A stretch of DNA of 15,877 bases, from assembly GCA_016282655.1 (NCBI GenBank), contig JAEELK010000160.1, positions 1-15,877 on the forward strand, read 5' to 3'. The notes beneath the pieces are model-generated. The model was not told the DNA's origin and did no database searches. It saw nothing but the letters and a program-made list of their open reading frames with translations. Below, piece by piece: positions 5,270 to 13,511 of this stretch. Made by a program: the position numbers and the translations under genes. Numbering within the stretch: the first letter of the stretch is position 1; each line of letters opens with the position of its first letter. The stretch is from Bacillota bacterium. Lineage in GTDB: Bacteria > Bacillota > Clostridia > Peptostreptococcales > Anaerovoracaceae.

Positions 5270-7639
5270 CTAACAGTCGCTCCACTTCCACTCCGCCACT
5301 TCGGGCAGGTCCACGCCGTATTCGGCGATGTATCGCTTATGATCGCAGAGCTTGTCCTTCATCTGCTGGATCAGGTAGGCGCCGCGGTTGCCGAGCTGCG
5401 GCAGATTGTAGACCGCGGACTGCACCAGGCTGAAGCGGTCCAGGCCGTTCAGCACGCGCATGTCGAAGGGCGTGGTGATGGTGCCCTCCTCGATGTAGCC
5501 GCGAACGTGCAGGTTCTTGTTCTTCCGCTTGTACGTGAGCTCATGGATGAGCGAGGGGTAGCCGTGATACGCGAAGAGGATCGGCTTCTCCGTGGTGAAG
5601 ATGGCGTCGTATTCCCGCTGGGATAGGCCGTGCGGATGCTGCTCCTCCGACTGCAGGCGCATGAGGTCCACCACGTTGACCACGCGGATCTTCAGCTCGG
5701 GGAAGGCCTCCCGCAGGATGGTGACCGCGGCCAGAGTCTCCAGGGTGGGCGTGTCGCCGCAGCAGGCCATGATGAGATCCGGCTCGGCGCCGCGGTCCGT
5801 AGAGGCCCACTGCCAGATGCCGATGCCCTGCTCGCAGTGCCGCTCCGCCTCTTCCATGTTGAGCCACTGCGGGCGCGGATGCTTGGATGCGACGATGACG
5901 TTCACGTAGTTCCGGCTGCGCAGGCAGTGATCGAAGATGCTGATCAGGCAGTTCGCGTCGGGGGGCAGATAGAGCCGCACCACGTCCGCCTTCTTGTTCG
6001 CCACGTGATCCAGGAATCCGGGATCCTGATGGGTGAAGCCGTTGTGATCCTGCTGCCAGACGTTGGAGGCCAGGATGTAGTTGAGCGAGGCGATCTCCTC
6101 GCGCCAGGGCAGCTGGTCGCAGACCTTCAGCCATTTGGCGTGCTGGGAGAACATGGAGTCCACGATGCGGATGAAGGCTTCGTAGCTCGTGAAGAAGCCG
6201 TGGCGGCCGGTGAGCAGATAGCCCTCCAGCATGCCCTGGCAGACGTGCTCGGAGAGCATGGAGTCCACCACGCGGCCCGAGGGGGAGAGGTGATCGTCCT
6301 CCGGCAGGATCTCGCCGGCCCAGATCCTGTTCTCGATCTCAAAGAGCGCGCCGAGCCGGTTGGACGTGGTCTCGTCCGGGCCGAAGGAACGGAAATTGCG
6401 ATGGTCTTCGTTCAGGCGGTAAACGTCTCTGACGTAGGCGCCGAGGGCTGCCATGTCCTGCGCCTCCGCGCCGCCGTGCGCGGGCACGTCCACCGCGTAA
6501 TCGCGGGGATCCGGCAGGCGGAGATCCCGCAGGAGCTTGCCGCCGTTGGCCTTGGGGTTCGCGCCCATCCTTCTGCGGCCTTCCGGCGCGAGCGCCAGCA
6601 GCTCCGGCACGGGCACGCCGTCTTTGTCAAAGAGCTCTTCGGGGCGATAGCTGCGCAGCCAGTCCTCGATGATCTGCAGATGCGCGGGGCTGTCAGGCTG
6701 CACTGGCACCTGATGGGCGCGCCAGTAGCCTTCCACTTTGTTTCCGTCCACGCTCGCGGGGCCGGTCCAGCCCTTCGGCGTACGCAGGACGATGAGCGGC
6801 CAGCGGGGACGCTCCGTGACGCCGTCCTCTCTGGCGGCCTTCTGCGCGGCGCGGATCTCCGTGACGCAGCGGTCCAGGACCTCCGCCATCTTGCGGTGCA
6901 TGGGCATGGGGTCATCCCCCTCCACGAAATAAGGCGTCCAGCCGCAGCCGCGGAAGAAGCTCTCCAGCTCTTCGTGCGGGATGCGGGCCAGCACCGTGGG
7001 GTTGGCGATCTTATAGCCGTTGAGGTGCAGGATCGGCAGCACCGCGCCGTCCGTGACGGGCGAGAGCATCTTGTTCAGCTGCCAGCTGGTGGCGAGGGGG
7101 CCGGTCTCGGCTTCGCCGTCGCCCACCACGCAGGCCACGATCAGCTCCGGATCGTCCAGGACCGCGCCGAAGGCATGGGCCAGGCTGTAGCCCAGCTCGC
7201 CGCCTTCATGGATGGAGCCCGGCGTCTCCGGCGCGACGTGGGACGGGATGCCGCCCGGAAAGCTGAAGCGCTTAAAGAGCTTGCGCATGCCGTCGCGGTC
7301 GCGGGTGATGTTCGGATAGACCTCCTGATAGCTGCCGTCCAGCCAGTCCTGCGCCACCATGGCGTTCCCGCCGTGGCCGGGACCGGACATGTAGATCATG
7401 TCCAGATCGTATTCCTTGATGACGCGGTTGAGATGCGTATAGATGAAGTTCTGACCCGGGCAGGTGCCCCAGTGGCCGACGATCTTCTTTTTGATGTGCT
7501 GCGGTGCAAGCGGCTCCTCCAGCAGAGGATTGTCCAGCAGATAGAGCTGGCAGGCGGTCAGATAGTTGGATGCGCGCCAGTAGGCGTCCATCTGCCGCAG
7601 CGTGGTCCCGCTGAGGCTCGTCTTCTTTCTCTTAGGCAT
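5270..7639 (-). CDS. xfp: Xylulose-5-phosphate/fructose-6-phosphate phosphoketolase
   Basis: This 789-residue thiamine-diphosphate enzyme cleaves xylulose 5-phosphate, and often fructose 6-phosphate, with phosphate to acetyl phosphate plus glyceraldehyde 3-phosphate or erythrose 4-phosphate. The length is normal for the family. Visible motifs include [18 protein letters not shown] (55-72), GPGHGG (86-91), [16 protein letters not shown] (138-153) and the ThDP/magnesium site [14 protein letters not shown] (173-186), followed later by RTPKGWTGP. All appear intact. Whether it prefers the pentose or also accepts the hexose phosphate cannot be told here. The start is supported by CGGAGGTCGAAC before the ATG. 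The gene begins 36 nt after the zinc-ribbon gene with no clear promoter or terminator between them, so it may be the last gene of the c-di-GMP transcript. No phosphotransacetylase or acetate kinase is in the window. Confidence 0.96.
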   Translation of the reverse strand: MPKRKKTSLSGTTLRQMDAYWRASNYLTACQLYLLDNPLLEEPLAPQHIKKKIVGHWGTCPGQNFIYTHLNRVIKEYDLDMIYMSGPGHGGNAMVAQDWLDGSYQEVYPNITRDRDGMRKLFKRFSFPGGIPSHVAPETPGSIHEGGELGYSLAHAFGAVLDDPELIVACVVGDGEAETGPLATSWQLNKMLSPVTDGAVLPILHLNGYKIANPTVLARIPHEELESFFRGCGWTPYFVEGDDPMPMHRKMAEVLDRCVTEIRAAQKAAREDGVTERPRWPLIVLRTPKGWTGPASVDGNKVEGYWRAHQVPVQPDSPAHLQIIEDWLRSYRPEELFDKDGVPVPELLALAPEGRRRMGANPKANGGKLLRDLRLPDPRDYAVDVPAHGGAEAQDMAALGAYVRDVYRLNEDHRNFRSFGPDETTSNRLGALFEIENRIWAGEILPEDDHLSPSGRVVDSMLSEHVCQGMLEGYLLTGRHGFFTSYEAFIRIVDSMFSQHAKWLKVCDQLPWREEIASLNYILASNVWQQDHNGFTHQDPGFLDHVANKKADVVRLYLPPDANCLISIFDHCLRSRNYVNVIVASKHPRPQWLNMEEAERHCEQGIGIWQWASTDRGAEPDLIMACCGDTPTLETLAAVTILREAFPELKIRVVNVVDLMRLQSEEQHPHGLSQREYDAIFTTEKPILFAYHGYPSLIHELTYKRKNKNLHVRGYIEEGTITTPFDMRVLNGLDRFSLVQSAVYNLPQLGNRGAYLIQQMKDKLCDHKRYIAEYGVDLPEVAEWKWSDC

Positions 7640-7675
7640 GTTCGACCTCCGGATGGATCTTTGAGTTGCGTCGGT

Positions 7676-8335
7676 TTATCTGTCGCGGCCTCTTCCTCCC
7701 CGGGAGGGAGAAGTGCCTCTGGATGCGGGGCTCTTGCCGGCGCTGCCGCCGCTCCGGCTCGTGGGATTGCCGGTGCCGCTGCGCTTCGCGAAGGCGCTGT
7801 TCAGCCCGCTCCCGCCGCTGCTGCTGCGGGCCTTGGACGCCTGCTTCATGATGCTGTCGAAGCTGGCCGGGCGGGCGCTGCCGACATTGGAAGCGGGTCT
7901 GGCGGCAGGCTTGGCGGCGGGCTTCGCGGCAGGTCTTGCCGGCGCCTTGGCGGCGGCGGAAGGCGCCGCGGGCCTTCCCATGGTGGTCTTGTATCCGGGC
8001 GGATACTGTCCGTAAGCATTGCCGTAGCCCTTGTTGTAGGAGCTGCCGTAAGGGTTCTGCGCGCTCCGCGCCGCGGCGCCGCCGGCGATGCCGGCCACCA
8101 GCGTTTTCAGGAGGGACGAGGCCTGGTCCATCTGCGCCTGCGCGGCTTCCATTTCCGCCATGCGCAGGGCGTCCTCTCTGGCAGCCTGCGCCGCGGCGGC
8201 CTCTTCGGCCGCGAGGCGAGCTTCTTCTTCTTTGATCGCGTTGCCCAGCGGGGCGCCGCAGCAGGGGCAGGTCGCAAAGCCCTCGGCCGCCTCGACATCT
8301 ACATAAGAATCGCAGTATTCGCAAGTCACTTTCAT
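7676..8335 (-). CDS. Zinc-ribbon protein with low-complexity Ala/Pro/Ser/Gly/Arg tail
   Basis: I do not recognise a named family for this 219-residue protein. The N-terminus is a zinc ribbon with CEYC (5-8) and CPCC (23-26). Residues 31-72 are rich in Ala, Glu and Gln and should form one long helix or coiled coil. A short hydrophobic Gly/Ala stretch follows (74-89). Residues 92-115 are rich in Tyr, Gly, Asn and Pro, like a prion-type low-complexity segment. Residues 121-150 carry PAAK/PAAR-type repeats and the end is Ser/Gly/Arg-rich and strongly basic. Such a protein might bind nucleic acid or a membrane partner, but no function should be assigned. Its ATG overlaps the stop of the HD-GYP/GGDEF gene (ATGA), with AAGGAGGAAGG upstream, so the two are translationally coupled. 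The tail is encoded by repetitive GC-rich codons that could vary in length between strains. Confidence 0.8.
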   Translation of the reverse strand: MKVTCEYCDSYVDVEAAEGFATCPCCGAPLGNAIKEEEARLAAEEAAAAQAAREDALRMAEMEAAQAQMDQASSLLKTLVAGIAGGAAARSAQNPYGSSYNKGYGNAYGQYPPGYKTTMGRPAAPSAAAKAPARPAAKPAAKPAARPASNVGSARPASFDSIMKQASKARSSSGGSGLNSAFAKRSGTGNPTSRSGGSAGKSPASRGTSPSRGGRGRDR

Positions 8336-10581
8336 TGCCCTTCCTCCTTCTCACGCCGTGAAGCGCCTTCCGCTTTCATCTGGTTCTTATTCTCATACAT
8401 GGCGTTGTCCGCCGCTTTGATCAGTTCGGGAACGCTCATGCCGCTGGCGGGGTCGTAGACCGCAAGGCCGCATGCAAGGCCCAGAACGGCTTCGGGAACG
8501 TCCGGCAGTTCCGTGGATGCCGCCATCCGGCTCCGCAGCTCCTGCAGGAGCTCTTCCCGTCTCTCATAGTCCTCGCCGCTCAGGATCACCACGAACTCGT
8601 CGCCGCCGATGCGGTATACGGGGCTGTGCTTGAAGACCCGGCAGATCATGCCGCAGCAGTACTGGATGTAGAGATCGCCGACGTCGTGGCCCTGTCTGTC
8701 GTTGACCTCCTTCAGGTCGTTGATGTCGCAGCCCACGACGGCGAGCTTCATCTGCGGATCCGACTGCAGCGTCTGGCTGAGCTGCTTGACGGCGTCCTTG
8801 TACGCGGCCACGTTCTTCACGCCCGTGAGGCCGTCCTGCTTGGCCAGGATCTCCGCGCGGCGCAGCTTCTTGCGCATCAGCTCGGAACGGCTGCGCATGC
8901 AGTCCAGCAGCACGCGGGTCAGCGCGGCGATGGCGACCGGTTTCGTCAGATAGGCGTCCATGCCGGCCTCCAGGCAGCGCTCGACGTCGCTGTCCTCGGA
9001 GCTGGCGGTCAGGGCGATGATGGGCACCGTGGCGGCGCTGGGGGTCGGCAGCGCGCGGATGGCCTCCGCGGCCTCCGGCCCGTTCATCTCCGGCATCTGG
9101 ATGTCCATCAGGATGGCGTCGAACTCGTCCGGCGCGTCCCGGAAGGCTTCCAGGGCAAGCTGTCCGTTGCCGACGGCGACGACCGCCGCGCCTTCTCCTT
9201 CCAGGATGTCCACCGCGATCTCGCGGCTGAGGGCGTTGTCCTCCGCCAGCAGGATGCGAGTGTCCGCAAGGCTCTCCGTGCGGATCGCGCTGCTCCTGTC
9301 CGCGTGCCTGTTCTGGGAGAGACCGCTCCCGGGATCCTCGGCCTGGGTGGCAAAGGCGTCCAGACAGGCCCGGAAACAATCCAGCAGCTCCGGCGAGAAG
9401 CAGCCGCATTCGCCGTTCAGGATCATGTCGCAGGCTTTTTCGTGGCTGAAGGCTTTCTTATACGGGCGCTCCGTGGTCAGGGCGTCGTAGCAGTCCGCGA
9501 TGGAAACGATCTGCGCGGCGATGGGGATCTCGTCCCCCGCCAGGCCGTCCGGATAACCGCGGCCGTCGTATTTTTCGTGATGATGGCGGCAGATGTCCAT
9601 GCAGACGGAAAGATAATTCGTGTCCCAGTACTCCGGCGTCTGCTCCAGGATGCTGCAGCCGCGGGCGCAGTGGGTCTTCATGAGGCTGAACTCTTCGTCC
9701 GTCAGCTTGCCGGGCTTCAGCAGGATGGCGTCCGGGATGGCGATCTTGCCGACGTCGTGCAGGGCGGCCGCCGAGGTCATGAGGCTGATCTCGCGCTCCG
9801 TGAGGCCGTAGCGCGGGATGCGCTCCGCCACCTGCTCCGCCAGGAGCTTCGTGAAGCCCTTGACCCGCCGGACGTGCCAGCCGCTGTTTTCGTCGCGGCC
9901 CTCGACCACGTTGCCGAGCAGCTCGATGACGTCTTCGTTCATGAGGTTGAGCATGTGGTTGCGTTCCTGCAGCTCCGCGGTGCGCTCCAGGATGGTGGCC
10001 TCCAGCTGCTCCATCTGCGCCGCGTCCTTGCTGCGCACGATGTCCGCGCTGCGGTCCGCCAGCAGGATGACGAACTCGCCCTCCTCCTCCGCCTCATAGC
10101 GCATGATGCGGGTCTCGTAATAAGTGGGCCTCTCGCCGTCCTGAACGCGGTAGGAGATGGTGTAGACCGGCTCTATGGAAAGCGCCTCGCGCAGATAGTC
10201 CGTGGAGAGCAGCAGCGCGACGTGATCCCGGTCGTCCGGAAAGACCCGCTCTTCGATGTAGCTCTTGCAGTAGGCGTCGTAGCCCTGCGCGATGCGCGCT
10301 TCCAGCGCGGCGCGGCCTTCCGGCTGCGCTTTGTAGATGGACATTTCTCCGCTGTCCGGCTTCACGAAGAGGATGTCTTCGTACTCGGTGGCGAAATGCG
10401 CGATGGTCGCCCGGTCTCTCTGGTCCTCCAGACGGCTCTCCTCCGCTTTTCGTTCCGCGCTGCGCAGCTGCCCGCGCAGCCGTCTGACGTAAAGAGCCAG
10501 CGCGATCGCGAGGATCAGCAATAGTAGACAGAGAACGGCCCAGCCTGCGGGAAAGACAGGATTGGAAGCAGTTTGTGGCAT
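8332..10581 (-). CDS. Membrane-anchored HD-GYP / REC / GGDEF cyclic-di-GMP turnover protein
   Basis: This 749-residue protein combines synthesis and breakdown domains for cyclic di-GMP. One transmembrane helix (about 11-32) is followed by a charged helix, a PAS-like sensory region (about 57-180) and a coiled coil (about 182-222). The HD-GYP phosphodiesterase (about 223-412) has the HD pair at 275-276, HHE near 334 and GYP at 342-344, with all expected metal ligands. A receiver domain (about 441-557) has its phospho-acceptor Asp near 493 and the usual Thr and Lys. The C-terminal cyclase (about 577-739) has GGDEF at 659-663 and an intact substrate motif (NDRQGHDVGD). The RxxD inhibitory site before GGDEF is absent. 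The start at 10581 is chosen because AAGGAGA lies 5 nt upstream and because 43 earlier codons would overlap the structured RNA. It overlaps the zinc-ribbon gene by 4 nt. No partner kinase is nearby. Confidence 0.92.
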   Translation of the reverse strand: MPQTASNPVFPAGWAVLCLLLLILAIALALYVRRLRGQLRSAERKAEESRLEDQRDRATIAHFATEYEDILFVKPDSGEMSIYKAQPEGRAALEARIAQGYDAYCKSYIEERVFPDDRDHVALLLSTDYLREALSIEPVYTISYRVQDGERPTYYETRIMRYEAEEEGEFVILLADRSADIVRSKDAAQMEQLEATILERTAELQERNHMLNLMNEDVIELLGNVVEGRDENSGWHVRRVKGFTKLLAEQVAERIPRYGLTEREISLMTSAAALHDVGKIAIPDAILLKPGKLTDEEFSLMKTHCARGCSILEQTPEYWDTNYLSVCMDICRHHHEKYDGRGYPDGLAGDEIPIAAQIVSIADCYDALTTERPYKKAFSHEKACDMILNGECGCFSPELLDCFRACLDAFATQAEDPGSGLSQNRHADRSSAIRTESLADTRILLAEDNALSREIAVDILEGEGAAVVAVGNGQLALEAFRDAPDEFDAILMDIQMPEMNGPEAAEAIRALPTPSAATVPIIALTASSEDSDVERCLEAGMDAYLTKPVAIAALTRVLLDCMRSRSELMRKKLRRAEILAKQDGLTGVKNVAAYKDAVKQLSQTLQSDPQMKLAVVGCDINDLKEVNDRQGHDVGDLYIQYCCGMICRVFKHSPVYRIGGDEFVVILSGEDYERREELLQELRSRMAASTELPDVPEAVLGLACGLAVYDPASGMSVPELIKAADNAMYENKNQMKAEGASRREKEEGQ

Positions 10582-10610
10582 GAGGCTCTCCTTAAGACAA
10601 AAAGTAAATA

Positions 10611-10765
10611 GAAAAATGAGCAGGCATCGCTTTTTCCCTGTCGTGGACAGGTGGGCTTCCTGCGCCCCTGTCTCTGTCTTCCGCTGATGCGAGGCGGCCT
10701 GACATAACACAGGACCGACGTCCGGATCCCCTTATAGCAAGTGTAGGAAAATGAACTGCCTGCTC
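10611..10765 (-). ncRNA. ssrS: Structured RNA, 6S RNA candidate
   Basis: Read on the minus strand, GAGCAGGCA at 10765-10757 pairs perfectly with TGCCTGCTC at 10626-10618. Inside, after a symmetric 5x5 internal loop, UUUUCC (10751-10746) pairs with GGAAAA (10637-10632). Next comes an open region whose 3' side holds a 6-bp hairpin (CCUGUC-CAC-GACAGG, 10651-10637). A long imperfect apical arm follows: GGG/CCC, CCUGU/ACAGG, UGUC/GACA and CCGC/GCGG, with the tip near 10690. The closing stem is followed by AUUUUUC. The predicted +1 of the strong promoter just upstream is exactly the first base of the closing stem, as expected for an independent small RNA. A rod with closing stem, central bubble with a 3'-side hairpin, and apical arm is the 6S RNA architecture; 6S RNA binds the sigma-A polymerase. 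The length of about 150 nt is somewhat short for 6S. The alternative is a regulatory leader for the c-di-GMP gene. Confidence 0.6.
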
Positions 10766-10771
10766 GTCTTT

Positions 10772-10800
10772 ATTATACGGCTTTCGCCGGAGCTTGGCAA
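10772..10800 (-). promoter_or_regulatory. Strong promoter of the structured RNA (TTGCCA-17-TATAAT)
   Basis: On the minus strand, TTGCCA (10800-10795), a 17-nt spacer and TATAAT (10777-10772) match sigma-A at 11 of 12 bases with ideal spacing. The start site 7 nt after the -10 is G at 10765. It may also serve the c-di-GMP gene by read-through past the RNA's U-run; I see no second promoter between 10617 and 10582. The -35 lies in the loop of the inverted repeat 10785-10811. Confidence 0.85.
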
Positions 10801-10811
10801 GTGTTCCGGCG
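10785..10811. repeat. Inverted repeat after pyrI, overlapping the ncRNA -35
   Basis: CGCCGGA (10785-10791) and TCCGGCG (10805-10811) form a perfect 7-bp dyad around 13 nt, beginning directly after the pyrI stop codon. It has no U-tract on either strand. It may act as a 3' stabilising hairpin or a weak terminator of the pyrimidine mRNA, and its DNA overlaps the spacer and -35 of the next promoter. On the minus strand CGGC-GAAA-GCCG gives a competing small hairpin. Confidence 0.55.
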
Positions 10812-11237
10812 CTAGCGCTCCGGCTCCGCCTTGGTCTCGCAGTAGAGGCAGCGATAGATCTTGTTCTCGCGGTCCGTGAGCTTGAAGATCTGCGGCAGCT
10901 CCTGCTCCGTGGAGCTGATGCAGCGGGGGTTCTTGCAGACCAGCACGTTGGTCAGCGTCTCCGGCATGGGGATGCTCTCCTTGCTGACGATCTCCCCGCT
11001 GCGGATGACGTTCACCGTGGCGCCCGGATCCACGTAGCCGATGAGGTCCAGGTCGATGTCGATGGCCGCGTCCACCTTGATGATGTCTTTTTTGCCCATG
11101 CGCTTGCTGCTGACGTTCTTGATGAGCGCCACGGAGGCGTCCAGCTTGTCCAGCTGCAGCAGCTCGTAGAGGCGCATGGCCCTTCCCGCCGTGATGTGAT
11201 CGATGACGACGCCGTTCTGGATGGAATCTACGTTCAT
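10812..11237 (-). CDS. pyrI: Aspartate carbamoyltransferase regulatory subunit
   Basis: This 141-residue regulatory chain pairs with PyrB in an ATCase holoenzyme and binds nucleotide effectors (CTP or UTP as inhibitors, ATP as activator in studied homologues). The N-terminal part (MNVDSIQNGVVIDHITAGRA) is the allosteric nucleotide-binding domain. The C-terminal zinc domain carries four cysteines at 101, 106, 130 and 133 (CKNPRC and CLYC), which tether the regulatory chain to the catalytic trimer. Length and motifs are normal. The ATG lies 4 nt after the pyrB stop. Its ribosome binding site (GGAGG) is made by the last pyrB codons, so expression is coupled. It is the last gene of the pyrimidine operon. 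No U-tract terminator follows, only the inverted repeat at 10785-10811. Confidence 0.97.
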   Translation of the reverse strand: MNVDSIQNGVVIDHITAGRAMRLYELLQLDKLDASVALIKNVSSKRMGKKDIIKVDAAIDIDLDLIGYVDPGATVNVIRSGEIVSKESIPMPETLTNVLVCKNPRCISSTEQELPQIFKLTDRENKIYRCLYCETKAEPER

Positions 11238-11241
11238 GAAC

Positions 11242-12156
11242 TTAGGCCTCCTTCAAAAGCTTCAGGATGAGCGCCATGCGGATGTAGCGGCCGTTGCGCA
11301 CCTGCTTGAAATAGCAGGCCCGCGGGTCGTCGTCCACGGCCACGCTGATCTCGTTGACCCTGGGCAGCGGGTGCATGATGCAGAGGTCCTCCTTAGCCAC
11401 GCGCAGCTTCTCCGGGGTGAGGACGTAGCTGTCCTTCAGCCGCAGGTAATCCTCTTCATTGAAGAAGCGTTCCCGCTGGACGCGGGTCATATAGAGGATG
11501 TCCAGCTTCGGCAGGACTTCCATCAGATCCTCGGTCTGCTCGTAGGGGATGCCGCGGTCCTTGATGGCGTCTTTCTTCACGTAGCTCGGCAGCTTCAGCT
11601 CCTCCGGGGAGATGAGCACGAAGCGGATGCCGCTATAGCGCGAGAGCGCGTTGATGAGGGAGTGGACCGTGCGGCCGAACTTCAGGTCGCCGCAGAGGCC
11701 TACGGTCAGATCGTCGAAGCGGCCCTTCTCGCGGTAGATCGTCAGAAGGTCCGTGAGGGTCTGGGTGGGGTGGCAGTGGCCGCCGTCGCCGGCGTTGATG
11801 ACCGGCACCAGCGCGTTCTTCGCGAGCACCAGCGCAGCGCCCTCCTTCGGGTGCCGGATGGCCATGATGTCCGAATAGCAGCTCACGGTCTTGGCGGTGT
11901 CCGCCACGCTCTCGCCCTTCGCGGCGGAGCTGGAGGCGGCGCTGGAGACCGAGATGACGCTGCCGCCCAGGCTCTGCATGGCCGATTCGAAGCTGAGACG
12001 GGTGCGGGTGGAGGGCTCGAAGAAGAGCGCCGCCAGGATCTTTCCGTCGCAGGCGTGGGCGTATTTTTCCGGATGGGCGATCATGTCCTGCGCGGTATCG
12101 ACCAGCTCGGCGATCTCCTCCTTGCTCAGATCCGTGATGTCGATGAGACTTCTCAT
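11242..12156 (-). CDS. pyrB: Aspartate carbamoyltransferase catalytic subunit
   Basis: This 304-residue cytoplasmic enzyme condenses carbamoyl phosphate and aspartate to carbamoyl aspartate, the committed step of pyrimidine synthesis. Key motifs are intact: [13 protein letters not shown] with the phosphate-binding STRTR at 49-53, the 80s-loop region with [17 protein letters not shown] from 129, [11 protein letters not shown] and, towards the C-terminus, MHPLPR. It has the usual length for catalytic chains that work with a PyrI subunit, and pyrI follows. The ATG overlaps the pyrE stop (ATGA). Lys and Glu codons are strongly G-ending (2 of 20 Lys are AAA), in contrast to pyrK upstream in the same operon. 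Confidence 0.98.
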   Translation of the reverse strand: MRSLIDITDLSKEEIAELVDTAQDMIAHPEKYAHACDGKILAALFFEPSTRTRLSFESAMQSLGGSVISVSSAASSSAAKGESVADTAKTVSCYSDIMAIRHPKEGAALVLAKNALVPVINAGDGGHCHPTQTLTDLLTIYREKGRFDDLTVGLCGDLKFGRTVHSLINALSRYSGIRFVLISPEELKLPSYVKKDAIKDRGIPYEQTEDLMEVLPKLDILYMTRVQRERFFNEEDYLRLKDSYVLTPEKLRVAKEDLCIMHPLPRVNEISVAVDDDPRACYFKQVRNGRYIRMALILKLLKEA

Positions 12157-12800
12157 TTCGCTGCACCTCCGATCCAGCTCTCATCCTCCGGGCAGGCCCG
12201 GAACGCAAGCAGGCGCGGCGCGTCTTCCGGCTTGATGTAGCCTTCCGCCGCGGCGCGCTCCACGATGGTGTCAAAATCCGTGAGGGAAATGTTCTTCACG
12301 TTCGCGGCAGCCAGGCGCGCAAGGCCCTTCTGCATGCCGTAGGTGAAGATGGAGACCACGCCGAGCACCTCGGCGCCGGCTTCGCGCAGGGCCTCCACCA
12401 CTTCGATGACGCTGCCGCCGGTGGAGATCAGGTCCTCCACGACCACCACCTTCTGCCCCGGCTCCAGGCGGCCTTCGATGCGGTTTTGCCGGCCGTGGTC
12501 CTTGTTGCCGGAGCGCACGTAGCCCATGGGAAGGCCCATGATGTGCCCGCAGATGGCCGCGTGGGCGATGCCCGCCGTGGAGGTCCCCATGAGGACTTCC
12601 GCCTCCGGGTAGTTCGCCCGGATCAGCTCCACCAGGCCGTCCTCCACGTGGCCGCGCACCTCCGGCGCGGTGAGCGTGAGCCGGTTGTCGCAATAGATGG
12701 GGCTCTTGATGCCGCTGGCCCAGACGAAGGGCTCCTCCGGCCGCAGGAACACCGCTTTGATGCGGAGCAGATCCTCCGCGATCTCCCGTTTCCGATCCAT
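12153..12800 (-). CDS. pyrE: Orotate phosphoribosyltransferase
   Basis: This 215-residue enzyme transfers ribose 5-phosphate from PRPP to orotate to give OMP. The PRPP-binding loop [13 protein letters not shown] is at about 118-130. The flexible catalytic loop has [10 protein letters not shown] at 94-103, where the Lys and His are the conserved residues. The N-terminal [16 protein letters not shown] stretch is the orotate-site region. Length is normal. Its ATG is 3 nt after the pyrF stop, and AAGGAGG within the last pyrF codons serves as ribosome binding site. Its stop overlaps the pyrB start by 4 nt. It acts directly before PyrF in the pathway, although its gene lies after pyrF here. Confidence 0.98.
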   Translation of the reverse strand: MDRKREIAEDLLRIKAVFLRPEEPFVWASGIKSPIYCDNRLTLTAPEVRGHVEDGLVELIRANYPEAEVLMGTSTAGIAHAAICGHIMGLPMGYVRSGNKDHGRQNRIEGRLEPGQKVVVVEDLISTGGSVIEVVEALREAGAEVLGVVSIFTYGMQKGLARLAAANVKNISLTDFDTIVERAAAEGYIKPEDAPRLLAFRACPEDESWIGGAAK

Positions 12801-12803
12801 GTC

Positions 12804-13511
12804 TTATGCCTCCTTGCCAAGAAACTCGCTGAGACAGCGGCGGTAGGCCGCCACCGGGTCCGCCGCGGCGGTGATGGAACGCCCCACGACGATGTAGTCG
12901 GAGCCGAGCTCCCGCGCCATGGCGGGCGTGGTGACCCGTTTCTGGTCCCCCGCGGCGCCGCCCGCGAATCGGATGCCCGGCGTGATGGTCAGGAAGTCCG
13001 CGCCGCAGGCCGCGTGGACCTTGCCCGCCTCCAGCGGCGAACAGACCACGCCGTCCAGGCCGGCCGCCTTCGCCCGCGCCGCGTAGTGCATCACCACTTC
13101 GTCGATCGGGCGCTCGATGAGCAGGTCCTCTTCCATGGTCTTCTGATCGGTGCTGGTGAGCTGCGTCACGGCGATGAGCATCGGCCGGCTGCCGTCTGGG
13201 CGGCGCAGCCCCTCCAGCGCGGCCTGCATCATCGGCACCGTGCCCGCGGCGTGCAGATCGCAGAGATCCACGTCCAGCTCCGAGAGCACCGCCATGGCCT
13301 TCTTCACCGTATTCGGGATATCGTGCAGCTTCAGGTCCAGAAAGATCTTGTGGCCGCGCGCCCGGATCTCCCGCACGATCTGCGGGCCGGCCGCGTAGTA
13401 CAGTTCCATGCCGATCTTCACGAAGGGCTTCTCCTCCGTAAAGAGGTCCAGGAAGCGAAAGACTTCCGCCTCCGAAGCGAAATCACAGGCGATGATCACG
13501 TCTTTTCCCAT
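12804..13511 (-). CDS. pyrF: Orotidine 5'-phosphate decarboxylase
   Basis: This 235-residue enzyme decarboxylates OMP to UMP, the last step of the pathway. The catalytic tetrad motif [10 protein letters not shown] is intact (Asp59, Lys61, Asp64), as is the C-terminal phosphate-binding region (TPGIRF and later [10 protein letters not shown]). Its length and motifs match the short, Bacillus-type form of about 235 residues. AAAGGAG is placed 9-10 nt before the ATG. A gap of about 50 nt separates it from pyrD, the largest within the operon; it holds only a weak 5-bp hairpin. pyrF lying between pyrD and pyrE differs from some clostridial operons in which it sits nearer the front. Confidence 0.98.
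   Translation of the reverse strand: MGKDVIIACDFASEAEVFRFLDLFTEEKPFVKIGMELYYAAGPQIVREIRARGHKIFLDLKLHDIPNTVKKAMAVLSELDVDLCDLHAAGTVPMMQAALEGLRRPDGSRPMLIAVTQLTSTDQKTMEEDLLIERPIDEVVMHYAARAKAAGLDGVVCSPLEAGKVHAACGADFLTITPGIRFAGGAAGDQKRVTTPAMARELGSDYIVVGRSITAAADPVAAYRRCLSEFLGKEA

Noticed and set aside
5630..8458. Long plus-strand ORF (942 codons) opposite the phosphoketolase and zinc-ribbon genes
   Set aside because: It spans several well-supported minus-strand genes, has no recognisable domain and low-complexity composition. It is a shadow ORF.
8626..10524. Plus-strand ORF (632 codons) opposite the HD-GYP/GGDEF gene
   Set aside because: It is antisense to a protein with four intact domains, and I see no motif of its own.
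10582..10710. 43-codon N-terminal extension of the HD-GYP/GGDEF protein
   Set aside because: It overlaps the structured RNA, has no ribosome binding site at 10710, and places the membrane helix late. The ATG at 10581 has AAGGAGA at ideal spacing.
10618..10765. Cyclic-di-GMP riboswitch in the leader of the c-di-GMP gene
   Set aside because: The conserved GEMM-I core sequences (such as GGUCACGCACAGGGC and the GGACGCAAAGCC tail) and GEMM-II features are not there. The fold is a rod instead.
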